From Ruminococcaceae bacterium UBA1320 (GTDB lineage Bacteria > Bacillota > Clostridia > Oscillospirales > Ethanoligenentaceae), in NCBI GenBank assembly GCA_002306975.1, contig DBTI01000119.1:1-19734 (forward strand): a stretch of DNA of 19,734 nt, read 5' to 3'. The notes beneath the pieces were generated by a model. That model had not been told where the DNA came from, did not search any database, and was given only the letters and a program-made list of their open reading frames with translations. The first letter of the stretch is position 1. Every line of letters starts with the position of its first letter. Shown one piece after another: positions 1 through 6,868 of the stretch. Made by a program: the position numbers and the translations under genes.

Positions 1-718
1 CATGACCCACTGCGGAAACCACGGGAATTTTACAAGACGCGATACTTTTTGCGACATTTTCATCATTAAACGCCCACAGTTCCTCGATGGAACCGCCGCC
101 GCGCCCCACTATCAAAACATCGGCCGCGTTGTGCTTATTGAAATACTCGATGGCAAGGCAGATTTGCTCCGGCGCCTGTGTGCCCTGAACAAGGACAGGA
201 TAGAGCACTATATCAGCAACAGGCCACCTGCGCCCGAGAATGTTGATTACATCCTGAAGAGCCGCGCCTGTGGGCGAAGTAATAACGCCGATTCGTTCCG
301 GGAACATTGGAAGCGGGCGCTTACGGTTTTCGTCAAAAAGCCCCAGCGCACCGAGCTTGGACTTAAGTTGCTCAAAAGCAACATGAAGCGCGCCGATACC
401 ATCTGGCTGCATATCGTCGATATAAAATTGATACTGTCCGTCACGGTCATAGATTGAAACCCTGCCCATTGCTACAATCTTCATGCCATTTTCGGGCATG
501 AAAGCAAGGCGCTGTGCACTGTTTTTGAACATCACCGCTTTGATTACAGCATTTTCGTCTTTTATAGACATGTAAAAATGGCCGGAACGGTAATGGTTCA
601 TAAAATTTGAGATTTCACCGCGTAAAAATACATTGTGCAGCATGGGGTCGGAATCAAGCTGTGATCTTACGTAATAATTGAGCTGCGATACCGTTATAAT
701 TTCGAAACCGGTACTCAT
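1..718 (-). CDS. xseA: Exodeoxyribonuclease VII large subunit, N-terminal part (cut by window edge)
   Basis: XseA is the catalytic large subunit of exonuclease VII, which degrades single-stranded DNA to oligonucleotides and works with the small subunit XseB in the cytoplasm. About 239 residues are visible from ATG 718-716; the rest lies left of the window. The N-terminal part (about residues 5-105) has the OB-fold pattern of the family, starting with ITVSQLNYYVRS and including LRGEISNF and GHFYMSIKDE. The nuclease domain begins at about 125 (FPERIGVITSPTGAALQDV) and contains VGRGGGSIEELWAFNDE, and the visible part ends at VSAVGH. The start overlaps the TGA of the upstream Kae1-like gene in an ATGA junction, and GGAGG lies 4 nt before the ATG, so translation is probably coupled. 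xseB would be expected just beyond the window edge. Confidence 0.95.
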   Translation of the reverse strand, partial: MSTGFEIITVSQLNYYVRSQLDSDPMLHNVFLRGEISNFMNHYRSGHFYMSIKDENAVIKAVMFKNSAQRLAFMPENGMKIVAMGRVSIYDRDGQYQFYIDDMQPDGIGALHVAFEQLKSKLGALGLFDENRKRPLPMFPERIGVITSPTGAALQDVINILGRRWPVADIVLYPVLVQGTQAPEQICLAIEYFNKHNAADVLIVGRGGGSIEELWAFNDENVAKSIASCKIPVVSAVGH

Positions 719-1650
719 AAGCCCTCCGATTTAATTTTTGCAAGAGCCGCGACACCCGCCGCGTTATCTGACGAAAATCCCGGCTTTGCAAATAATGCGC
801 CGTATTTATTGGTCATATATTCATTTATAATCGTATTTGACATTACGCCGCCCGCGAAAATAAGCGGCAGCGCACCGAGTTCTTTCAACGCTGCGGCTGT
901 CATTTTATCAAGAGTCAATTTTATATATTCAATGCAAAACCGGGCGATGTCGCATGGCGGTTCGTTATTTTTCAACATATCGGCACAGATGTTTTCAACA
1001 CCGGAAAGGCAGCAGTCACAACCTTTTATGCAGGGATGTATTTCAAAGCTCCTGCCGCTTGTAACCGCAAGCTTTTCAAGCTGAGGTCCCGCAGGGAACT
1101 CAAGTCCGAGCATCAATCCAACTCTGTCAATCACCTGCCCTGCTTTTAAATCAAGTGAGGACGCAACCGGCTCTATTTTATAATTGAAATCTTCACCGGG
1201 GGTAAACAGCACAACATCTGTTGTGCCGCCCGATACGTGAAAAGCTATAAATCTATGATTGAATAAATCAAGCCGACCGATTGAATACAGCGCGGCGGCA
1301 ATGTGCCCCACCTGATGGGAAAATTCAAAGCACGGCAGATGGTGAGCAGCGGCTACACACCGCGCGGCTTCAATACCTGCAAGAAAGCATGGCATGTAAG
1401 AGCCGTCTATGTCACGCGGACGCGATGAATAACCGACGGCTGAAATATCACAGATGCCTTCAAAAAGCTTCTCAACAAGCTCAGGAAGCTCTCGCACGTG
1501 CTGAAACAGGGCCTCGCTTTGCCGCAGCCCTTTTTCTCCTGCTTTTACTTGAAGAAGTTTTCTTTGCTGGCGCATTTCGCCGCTTTGCGCATCATATAGT
1601 GCCGCCGAGGTTGTATAGTTGCTTGTATCAATTCCAAGATAACACGCCAT
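715..1650 (-). CDS. TsaD/Kae1-like protein (peptidase M22 family paralogue)
   Basis: This 311-residue protein has the ASKHA fold signature of the TsaD/Kae1 family, whose main member makes the N6-threonylcarbamoyladenosine modification of tRNA. Visible landmarks are the N-terminal phosphate loop GIDTSNYTTSAAL (residues 6-18), HQVGH (112-116) in the place of the two metal-binding histidines, HVSGGTTDVV (about 138-147) matching LVSGGHT, CLSGVENI, IFAGGVMSN, and FSSDNAAG, which carries the third metal ligand Asp. True TsaD begins with ETSCDET; here that motif is changed to DTSNYTT, and the GEAFDK motif is lost. I therefore call it a paralogue of unproven function rather than TsaD itself. An in-frame GTG at 1662 overlaps the nusB stop (GTGA), but ATG 1650 is preceded by AAAGGTG at good spacing and is preferred. 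It lies between nusB and xseA, where B. subtilis has folD. Confidence 0.85.
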   Translation of the reverse strand: MACYLGIDTSNYTTSAALYDAQSGEMRQQRKLLQVKAGEKGLRQSEALFQHVRELPELVEKLFEGICDISAVGYSSRPRDIDGSYMPCFLAGIEAARCVAAAHHLPCFEFSHQVGHIAAALYSIGRLDLFNHRFIAFHVSGGTTDVVLFTPGEDFNYKIEPVASSLDLKAGQVIDRVGLMLGLEFPAGPQLEKLAVTSGRSFEIHPCIKGCDCCLSGVENICADMLKNNEPPCDIARFCIEYIKLTLDKMTAAALKELGALPLIFAGGVMSNTIINEYMTNKYGALFAKPGFSSDNAAGVAALAKIKSEGL

Positions 1651-1658
1651 AGGCCGAT

Positions 1659-2108
1659 TCACCTTTGTTCTTCGCTGTTATCGTTCTTTTCCTTTGGCTC
1701 ATCCTGCTTGTCCGCGTCTCCGCTTCTTGAAAATGTGCCTAAAAGCCCGTTGATAAATGCGCTGTCGCCGTCGCCGCCGTATTTTTTGGCAAGCTCAACA
1801 GCCTCGTTTATTGAAACGCTCACGGGAATATTCTTTATAAAATCAATCTCATAAATTGACATGCGAAGAATGGATAAAACAACCCTTGAAATCCTCTTGT
1901 TGCTCCACCCTATTGAGTATTTTTCTATTTTTGCATCAATCTCGCCAATGTGGTCGCAAACACCCTGTGCAAGCTCAATTGCAAATGTATCCGGTTCGAG
2001 ATCACGAGCGTCTTTGGCAAGCGATAATATTTCATTTACAGGCTCGTCGTTGAACATGCGCTCAAAAATAATACACAGTGCCTGTTCTCTGGCTTCTCTT
2101 CTGGTCAT
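1659..2108 (-). CDS. nusB: Transcription antitermination factor NusB
   Basis: NusB binds boxA RNA together with NusE (ribosomal protein S10) and takes part in antitermination of rRNA transcription. The 149-residue product has the all-helical NusB pattern: MTRREAREQALCIIFE at the N-terminus, then SNKRISRVVLSILRMSIYEI, IPVSVSINEAVELAKKYG and the closing AFINGLLGTFSR motif. A charged tail (DEPKEKNDNSEEQR) follows. The frame is open back to an ATG at 2204, but ATG 2108 is preceded by GGAGGAAAACTG, an excellent ribosome binding site, and matches the usual NusB N-terminus. The 3' end is close to or overlaps the Kae1-like gene. A terminator upstream (2229-2262) separates it from yqhY, so it probably has its own promoter. 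Confidence 0.96.
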   Translation of the reverse strand: MTRREAREQALCIIFERMFNDEPVNEILSLAKDARDLEPDTFAIELAQGVCDHIGEIDAKIEKYSIGWSNKRISRVVLSILRMSIYEIDFIKNIPVSVSINEAVELAKKYGGDGDSAFINGLLGTFSRSGDADKQDEPKEKNDNSEEQR

Positions 2109-2211
2109 CAGTTTTCCTCCGCTCAAGACTAATGGCTTTCTGCCTAAACAAGCGCCGTTTATTCTGTGGCACTGATTATAAAGCCTGTCTTTGCTTTTAT
2201 TCATCTAATAT

Positions 2212-2238
2212 AGTATAACGTATTTGGCAAAAAGTAAA
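2212..2238 (-). promoter_or_regulatory. Possible promoter for nusB - Kae1-like - xseA
   Basis: On the minus strand a TATACT (2212-2217) follows the yqhY terminator, with a weak TTTACT (2233-2238) 15 bp upstream. The spacing is short and the -35 overlaps the base of the terminator stem. A second -10-like TATAAT lies at 2175-2180. A promoter is expected here because the terminator separates nusB from yqhY, but the exact element is uncertain. The resulting 5' leader of roughly 70-100 nt contains a GGCTTT ... AAAGCC complementary pair. Confidence 0.3.
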
Positions 2239-2262
2239 CCCTCCAGAGTAACTGGAGGGTTT
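2229..2262 (-). terminator. Rho-independent terminator after yqhY
   Basis: An 11-bp perfect stem (AAACCCTCCAG with CTGGAGGGTTT, 2236-2262) with a 5-nt loop is followed on the minus strand by ACTTTTTG. It starts 6 nt after the yqhY stop codon, so it ends the yqhY transcript before nusB. Confidence 0.85.
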
Positions 2263-2268
2263 GATTAA

Positions 2269-2634
2269 CTAATCCTGAGCGGCCTCCGCTATAACGAGCC
2301 CCGATATATGGACGTTAACCTTTGAAACCGTAATACCCGTCATGTTTTGAACCGTTTCTTTAACGCGAACCTGAATCTGTTCAGATGTGTCGGGAATTTT
2401 TACTCCGTTATAAAGGGTGACAAAAATGTCAATTATTGCTTCGCCGTCTTTAATTTCAAGCCGAATGGCTTTGCCTGTGCTCTTTTTATGAAAGAAGTCA
2501 AAGCCGTCCGGAGCAGGGCGCAATGACAAACCTGCAACACCCTTAATCTCCTTAGTCGCATTTCCTGCTATCGCAGCAAGCACATCTTCTGATATTTTAA
2601 GGCTGCCAGTATCTTTATATCCGTTTTGTACCAT
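2269..2634 (-). CDS. yqhY: Asp23/Gls24 family protein YqhY
   Basis: This is a 121-residue protein of the Asp23/Gls24 (alkaline shock / envelope stress) family. Recognition rests on GSLKISEDVLAAIAGNATKEIKGV at the N-terminus, the central VTLYNGVKIPDTSEQIQVRVKE-like block (split here as LYNGVKIPDTSEQI and VRVKETVQNMTG) and the end VSKVNVHISGLV. No membrane segment is seen, as is usual for this cytosolic family. In B. subtilis the gene at this position, between the spoIIIA/acc region and nusB, is yqhY, which has been linked to acetyl-CoA carboxylase control; here no acc genes are present. ATG 2634 is preceded by GGAAAGGAGGG. It has its own promoter (2658-2685) and terminator, so it appears to be transcribed alone. 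Confidence 0.93.
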   Translation of the reverse strand: MVQNGYKDTGSLKISEDVLAAIAGNATKEIKGVAGLSLRPAPDGFDFFHKKSTGKAIRLEIKDGEAIIDIFVTLYNGVKIPDTSEQIQVRVKETVQNMTGITVSKVNVHISGLVIAEAAQD

Positions 2635-2657
2635 ATCACGCGCCCTCCTTTCCTAAT

Positions 2658-2685
2658 ATTATACCACAAGTATCACAATACACAA
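2658..2685 (-). promoter_or_regulatory. Sigma-A-type extended -10 promoter for yqhY
   Basis: The minus strand reads TTGTGT (-35, 2680-2685), a 16-bp spacer, then TATAAT (2658-2663) with a TG one base upstream (TGGTATAAT), an extended -10. The -35 directly abuts the spoIIIAH stop codon. GGAAAGGAG (2645-2653) lies only a few bases downstream of the expected start point, giving a short leader. Confidence 0.75.
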
Positions 2686-3198
2686 CTAGTTTTGAGGAAT
2701 AATGTTAATTGCGGTCTTTGCAAAATTGGTCTGTTTTATAACGATGTCATAAATCTGAGCGGTATCGTTAGCCGAAAGACTATTTGATGTCTTTGGCTTG
2801 ACTGCGACTGAAGCTGTTCCATTGTTTATCATGCATACGCACTCTGAAAAACCTTTTGCCTTAACAAGTGTTTCAATCTGTCCTTCCGTGTTTATATCCT
2901 TTGCAAGCTGGATCATTGTATCATTTGCTTTTTTTCTTTGATCCGCTGTTGCCGACGAGCTTGTGTTTACAGTTTTAAGTGCATCTTCGGCCGTGTCGCG
3001 ATTTTGTGAGCGTGTCAGCCTTGCATTTGCGAAAAAATCCGACGTGCTGGTGCTGCTTACATTTTGGTTAGTCACGTAGGTAGCATCACCAAGGTTGCCT
3101 GTCGGAGCCGAAAACTTATAGTTCAGGAAAATCGCCAGCGCCAGTGCCGCTACTAAGGACGCCAAAATAATATGCCTTCTGCCTATTACCATACTCAT
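2686..3198 (-). CDS. spoIIIAH: Stage III sporulation protein AH (SpoIIIAH)
   Basis: SpoIIIAH is the mother-cell membrane protein that binds SpoIIQ across the intermembrane space of the engulfed forespore, forming part of the channel. It is related to YscJ/FliF ring-building proteins of secretion systems. The 170-residue product has one N-terminal membrane segment (about residues 8-26, HIILASLVAALALAIFL) and then a soluble domain with ANARLTRSQNRDTAEDAL, a heptad-like middle and KAKGFSECVCMIN near the end. The frame is open to 3324, but ATG 3198 has AGGGAGGAAACAAC directly before it and places the membrane segment normally. It is somewhat shorter than the B. subtilis protein (about 218 residues). 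It is the last gene of the spoIIIA operon. Confidence 0.95.
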   Translation of the reverse strand: MSMVIGRRHIILASLVAALALAIFLNYKFSAPTGNLGDATYVTNQNVSSTSTSDFFANARLTRSQNRDTAEDALKTVNTSSSATADQRKKANDTMIQLAKDINTEGQIETLVKAKGFSECVCMINNGTASVAVKPKTSNSLSANDTAQIYDIVIKQTNFAKTAINIIPQN

Positions 3199-3370
3199 GT
3201 TGTTTCCTCCCTGCCCTGTTTTAAGTAATTTAAATACTATCGCAATTTTAAAGAAAAAGATTTTTTGTTTTCCCCTGCCACCGGCGTGGAGAAACATCCC
3301 CTTGTTTTCCTTTTTGAAAACCAAATTGCTATAAATAAGACTGATTAAATCGTGTTCATTAAGAAAGCCT
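3199..3370 (-). other. 172-bp spacer between spoIIIAG and spoIIIAH
   Basis: All other spoIIIA junctions overlap or are under 60 bp, so this gap is unusual. It is open in the spoIIIAH frame from 3324, but the predicted extension is basic, low in complexity and absent from the family, so I regard it as noncoding. It is AT-rich and has only short weak inverted repeats, such as CCAC/GTGG and TTTTC/GAAAA. I see no clear promoter or terminator in it. Confidence 0.5.
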
Positions 3371-3946
3371 TTACTTTGGCTGCATTCTATTTACACTTAT
3401 GCGGTTTGTCGGCAAATTGAGCGCCGTCGAAACTGCGTTAGTCACACTTTCCTTGACATCGGAGCTGCTTCCTCCATCACAAACAATCACTACGCCTAAA
3501 ATTTCAGGTTGAATTTGTTTTGATAAAAGCGCTTCTTGGCCTCCGCCCTGGTTGTCGATTATTACGTGACTTGATTCGCTGCTTTTATTCTCCTGTGTCT
3601 GCCCACTGCTGTCGCCTCCGTTTTGCGTATTATCGGTTGACGCCTTGTTGTCCGTCTCGTAGATATTTTCCACCCCGCTTTCGACGGTGACCATAACTTT
3701 AACTCTGCCGACGCCGTTAATCTTGCCTATTATATCTTCAAGCTTGCTTGCAGTTTGCGTTTCAAACACACTCGACGCGTCAGATGAGCTTAGATTTTGC
3801 TGTGGATTACTCGCAGATGAATGGAAGAAATCTGATAAAAAGATAAGCACGATTCCGATAAAACCGACCACTACAAGAATTGTGGTTACCTTTTTGTTTG
3901 ATATTTTGCTGAAAACATTTTTAAAGTCAAACAGTCCCCCCGCCAT
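3371..3946 (-). CDS. spoIIIAG: Stage III sporulation protein AG (SpoIIIAG)
   Basis: SpoIIIAG forms the large ring of the SpoIIIA-SpoIIQ complex in the space between mother cell and forespore; it resembles secretin-type ring-building motifs. The 191-residue protein has a short cytoplasmic start, one membrane segment (about 20-37, TTILVVVGFIGIVLIFL), then KLEDIIGKINGVGRVKVMVTVESG (in two blocks, about 70-93), a low-complexity Ser/Asn/Gln-rich insertion (about 95-135), and the conserved end PEILGVVIVCDGGSSSDVK. ATG 3946 shares one base with the spoIIIAF stop (TGATG) and has GGTGG before it; a GTG one codon upstream is a possible alternative. It is translationally coupled to spoIIIAF. Confidence 0.95.
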   Translation of the reverse strand: MAGGLFDFKNVFSKISNKKVTTILVVVGFIGIVLIFLSDFFHSSASNPQQNLSSSDASSVFETQTASKLEDIIGKINGVGRVKVMVTVESGVENIYETDNKASTDNTQNGGDSSGQTQENKSSESSHVIIDNQGGGQEALLSKQIQPEILGVVIVCDGGSSSDVKESVTNAVSTALNLPTNRISVNRMQPK

Positions 3947-4431
3947 CACTTTCCACCGTCCTTTACCGTTACGGTTATTCCGAGCTTGTTCATAACCGCG
4001 TCCGCTATTTTCTGCTTTTTTTGCATATCCGCAGTTTTTAGCGTTACTTCGGCGGATTCAACCGACATTGCACTGTTTGTTCCCGATGCTGCAACTTTAA
4101 CCGTAACGCTTTTCGGTTCCGCGCCACAGCTTAGACAGCAGTTTTTAACAAGTGCCGCGACATTTTGCTGTGCTAAGTGAATCGCTTGCTCATTTACAGT
4201 TGAGGCTATTTCACGGTTTGGCACGCTGTTGCTTGTATAATCGAGACTTATTTTGCCGAGTGAAATGCCTTTGATACTGAAAAGCGGAACGAGCATGCAG
4301 CATAAGAAGAACAGTGACACCGCAAATTTATAGACTTTTTCCATCTTGCCGGAGGGCGCTATAATTCCGGCTATGCCTGCCGCTAACGCGGCAAGACAAA
4401 TCGTTACTGCCCATGATTTTATCGCATCCAT
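3946..4431 (-). CDS. spoIIIAF: Stage III sporulation protein AF (SpoIIIAF)
   Basis: SpoIIIAF is a mother-cell membrane component of the SpoIIIA channel; its soluble domain also has a ring-building-like fold in characterised species. The 161-residue product begins with two membrane segments (about 7-26 and 34-52, the second FAVSLFFLCCMLVPLFS), the typical start of the family, followed by a soluble part with repeated VTVKVAAS- and VTLKTADMQ-like strands ending ITVTVKDGGK. It shares one base with the spoIIIAE stop (TGATG) and with the spoIIIAG start. It is shorter than the B. subtilis protein (about 206 residues), mainly in the soluble part. Confidence 0.94.
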   Translation of the reverse strand: MDAIKSWAVTICLAALAAGIAGIIAPSGKMEKVYKFAVSLFFLCCMLVPLFSIKGISLGKISLDYTSNSVPNREIASTVNEQAIHLAQQNVAALVKNCCLSCGAEPKSVTVKVAASGTNSAMSVESAEVTLKTADMQKKQKIADAVMNKLGITVTVKDGGK

Positions 4432-5621
4432 CAGTTACCATTCCCCAGAAGGAGCATTACCGAAACGGAAATAATCATTGCCAGCGCGCTGACAAGCACC
4501 AGTGCAATGAGAAGTTTCAGCGCTTCCCTCACAGATTTTAGCATTCCCGACATGTTTTCTATGCCAAGAATATCCGCGACCGCAAGAGACAGATCTGCCG
4601 CAAGCAGCCATAACAGACATTCAAGCAATGGTGGTAAAAAGGCTAAAATAAACACTACTATTGCATATGCGCCAACTGTCGTTTTTAGAAGCCCCGTACA
4701 ACTTATTACTGTATTCATTGCATCGGAAATAGCTCCGCCGACAACCGGAACAGCGCCATCCACAACAAATTTTGCCGCCTTTACCGTAACACTGTCGGCA
4801 GCGGATGCGATAACGCCCTGCACGGTCAAAATTCCGGTATAAATTGTGAGGCAAAGACCCAGCGCCCAGGAAACGGCGCTTTTTATAAAACTTGCAATTC
4901 CTGATATATTTATTCCGGGAGAAACAGCGCCTACAACACAAAAGCCAAGATACATATCAACCATTGGTACAAAGGTTGTCGTCGTGATGCTTGACAATGC
5001 ATCGGATGATACAATCAACAGGCTTTGTGAAGCAATTGCCGAAGCCGGATGACCTGACAACGTGGCAAGCGTGGAATAAACCGGAAGAAACGCGGTCATA
5101 AACCCAGATGACTCGCTTATTGTCTGCGCGCAGTGGGAAACACACTGCGATACCGGAACCAGAATAACCGTAGCGATGCAAAGTGAAGAAACTATATTAA
5201 AAACATTTTGCAGCGATTTGTCTCCGATAGAGCTTTTAAGTGTATTCAACAATGCACAGGCAAGCAAAATTGCAATCACCGCCATGACTGCCTTTACAGG
5301 AGCGGAAGCCGCTGATTTAAGGCTGTTCCAAAGAGAACCTAACATATTTGCAGGTGTAAATTTTGCAAGGCTGTCTTGATCGCCGCTTTTAATTCCAAGG
5401 CTGTTAATGTTGCTTTTCGCATTCTCTGGTAATTTGCCCGAAAGCTTATCAGCCCCGCTTCGCTGTTTCTGCTCTTTAATTATGCTGTCGGTTTCCGAAA
5501 ATGCAGAGCTTGTTGACGTCTGCGAAGCAGTATTTTGAGCCGACGCTGTAAAACACGGCAGATAAAACAGCAAAACAGCGGCGAATATAACCACTAAAAG
5601 CTTTTTATTAATCTTTTTCAT
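4431..5621 (-). CDS. spoIIIAE: Stage III sporulation protein AE (SpoIIIAE)
   Basis: SpoIIIAE is the large polytopic membrane protein of the SpoIIIA complex, essential for sigma-G activity after engulfment. The 396-residue form begins with a signal sequence (MKKINKKLLVVIFAAVLLF, with a likely cut near TASAQ). After a soluble stretch come several membrane segments from about 105 on, including the conserved block MVDMYLGFCVVGAVSPGINI, then AVPVVGGAISDAMNTVI and a C-terminal hydrophobic hairpin. Two starts are possible: ATG 5645 (AGGA 8 nt upstream) and ATG 5621 (GAGG 5 nt upstream). I chose 5621 because it gives a normal positively charged signal-peptide start. Its stop overlaps the spoIIIAF start. 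Confidence 0.95.
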   Translation of the reverse strand: MKKINKKLLVVIFAAVLLFYLPCFTASAQNTASQTSTSSAFSETDSIIKEQKQRSGADKLSGKLPENAKSNINSLGIKSGDQDSLAKFTPANMLGSLWNSLKSAASAPVKAVMAVIAILLACALLNTLKSSIGDKSLQNVFNIVSSLCIATVILVPVSQCVSHCAQTISESSGFMTAFLPVYSTLATLSGHPASAIASQSLLIVSSDALSSITTTTFVPMVDMYLGFCVVGAVSPGINISGIASFIKSAVSWALGLCLTIYTGILTVQGVIASAADSVTVKAAKFVVDGAVPVVGGAISDAMNTVISCTGLLKTTVGAYAIVVFILAFLPPLLECLLWLLAADLSLAVADILGIENMSGMLKSVREALKLLIALVLVSALAMIISVSVMLLLGNGN

Positions 5622-5655
5622 TTTAACCTCAGGCGTTGCCCGCATTTAAATTTTC

Positions 5656-6045
5656 CTATCCTGCCATCAGTTTTAATACGAGATCCGCAACCTGACCGAA
5701 CAGCGGCAGTGCGATGAGCAGCACCGAAAATTTTCCGGCAAGCTCAACCTTTGACGCAATAGCGGATTCGCCTGCGTCGCGGCAGGCGTCCGACGCAAGC
5801 TGCGCGACAAAACAAACGCCGAGCGATTTGATCAGTATCGAAACATACTGGATATTTACATTAGCGCCGGACATAAGCTTGTTTATCTCATTAAAAGCCG
5901 GCTGCACCTTTGACAGGATCATTACCAAAATTAAAACACCGGCAGCAAGACCGAGCATCATAGCGTATTCCTGTTTATATTGACGCAGCAGTACCGCGAT
6001 AGCCGCCGCAATTACTGCTATTCCAGCTATGCTTAAAATATTCAT
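5656..6045 (-). CDS. spoIIIAD: Stage III sporulation protein AD (SpoIIIAD)
   Basis: SpoIIIAD is a small polytopic membrane protein of the SpoIIIA channel. The 129-residue product has four hydrophobic stretches (about 3-20, 28-46, 65-85 and 105-125), with the conserved QEYAMMLGLAAGVLIL block and ILIKSLGVCFVAQLASDACRDAGESAIA, a strong family marker. It begins 6 nt after the spoIIIAC stop and ends about 34 nt before the preferred spoIIIAE start. Confidence 0.96.
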   Translation of the reverse strand: MNILSIAGIAVIAAAIAVLLRQYKQEYAMMLGLAAGVLILVMILSKVQPAFNEINKLMSGANVNIQYVSILIKSLGVCFVAQLASDACRDAGESAIASKVELAGKFSVLLIALPLFGQVADLVLKLMAG

Positions 6046-6051
6046 TTTTCA

Positions 6052-6246
6052 TCACAGCCCAAAAACAGATTTTATAGTCGTAAAAAGGCTGCTTATCTGC
6101 TGGACAACCATTATAAGTACAATCACTAGCCCTGCGAGCGTTGTCATAGTTGCCATTTCATTTCTGCCCGCATTTTTAAGCACCTGGTCAAGCACCGCGA
6201 CAATAATGCCAATGGCGGCAATTTTAAACACAAAGTCTATACTCAT
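6052..6246 (-). CDS. spoIIIAC: Stage III sporulation protein AC (SpoIIIAC)
   Basis: This 64-residue membrane protein is the smallest member of the spoIIIA operon. Two hydrophobic helices (about 5-20 and 34-52) flank the conserved loop VLDQVLKNAGRNEMA, which is typical of SpoIIIAC. GGAGG (6253-6257) stands 6 nt before the ATG. The length fits the family (about 65-68 residues). It follows spoIIIAB after a 58-bp spacer with two hairpins. Confidence 0.95.
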   Translation of the reverse strand: MSIDFVFKIAAIGIIVAVLDQVLKNAGRNEMATMTTLAGLVIVLIMVVQQISSLFTTIKSVFGL

Positions 6247-6259
6247 TTTTAACCTCCAT

Positions 6260-6296
6260 GCCGCTTTTGCGGCGCAAGGCTTCCTTAAAGCCTTGC
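6260..6296 (-). other. Two adjacent hairpins between spoIIIAB and spoIIIAC
   Basis: Two perfect inverted repeats lie back to back. The first in transcription order is GCAAGGCTT/AAGCCTTGC (6274-6296, 9-bp stem, 5-nt loop); the second is GCCGC/GCGGC with an AAAA loop (6260-6273). Neither is followed by a run of T, so they are unlikely to be terminators. The second ends 2 nt before the GGAGG of spoIIIAC. They could protect a processed end or tune translation of spoIIIAC; that is inference. Confidence 0.7.
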
Positions 6297-6304
6297 TTTG
6301 TTCG

Positions 6305-6817
6305 TCAATAAAAAATCAAGGCAAAAAATACGCCCGACAACACTCCCAGCGAGGAATACATGCGCCCTCTTTTTGCCTTATCCTCTCGTGAAGACTCAAG
6401 ACGCTGCTTTAAAAGTTCGCAGTAACGCTCGCAGTTAGCCATTTGTCCCTCCGCGTCCGTTGTTCCAAAGGTGTCTCCAAAGCTGTTAAGCGCCTCAATG
6501 TCGCTTTTATCAAGCGAAAGAAAAGGCTTTGACTGCGTGATAGCGTCTTTCCATGCCCTTGAAAAATCCCGTGTTTGCGCAAGATTGGTTTTACAGAAAC
6601 CAAATACCTTGAGACGCTTATATTCTGCCGAAGAATCCAGCTTTGATATGATCACGTCGGTTGGATATGCAAAATAGCGTATCTCGGTGGATATTTGAGA
6701 AAGCGCGCTTAAAAAAGCCTCAAGCTCGCGCACTCTTTTTGACAGCGAATACGATTTCAAAAGCCCCGCCGCCACACAGACTGTAAATATGGCAATAATG
6801 CCGCCTATTTTTATCAT
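6305..6817 (-). CDS. spoIIIAB: Stage III sporulation protein AB (SpoIIIAB)
   Basis: SpoIIIAB is a mother-cell membrane protein of the SpoIIIA complex whose cytoplasmic helical domain resembles GspF-type platform proteins. The 170-residue product has an N-terminal membrane segment (about 3-20), then KRVRELEAFLSALSQISTEI, a family hallmark, SFGDTFGTTDAEGQ in the middle, and a C-terminal hydrophobic segment (LGVLSGVFFALIF). ATG 6817 is preceded by GGAGGC at 9 nt; an adjacent GTG (6820) is an alternative. The length equals the usual family length of about 171. Confidence 0.95.
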   Translation of the reverse strand: MIKIGGIIAIFTVCVAAGLLKSYSLSKRVRELEAFLSALSQISTEIRYFAYPTDVIISKLDSSAEYKRLKVFGFCKTNLAQTRDFSRAWKDAITQSKPFLSLDKSDIEALNSFGDTFGTTDAEGQMANCERYCELLKQRLESSREDKAKRGRMYSSLGVLSGVFFALIFY

Positions 6818-6868
6818 CACTTTTTGCCTCCGGCGTTTTGCCCCGTCTTCTATGTAAATCTATAAAAG

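Noticed and set aside
2..457. Open frame of 151 codons on the plus strand at the left edge
   Set aside because: It is antisense to clear xseA coding sequence, and its product resembles no family I know.
3199..3324. N-terminal extension of SpoIIIAH starting at 3324
   Set aside because: The family begins just before the membrane segment, and ATG 3198 has a near-perfect ribosome binding site.
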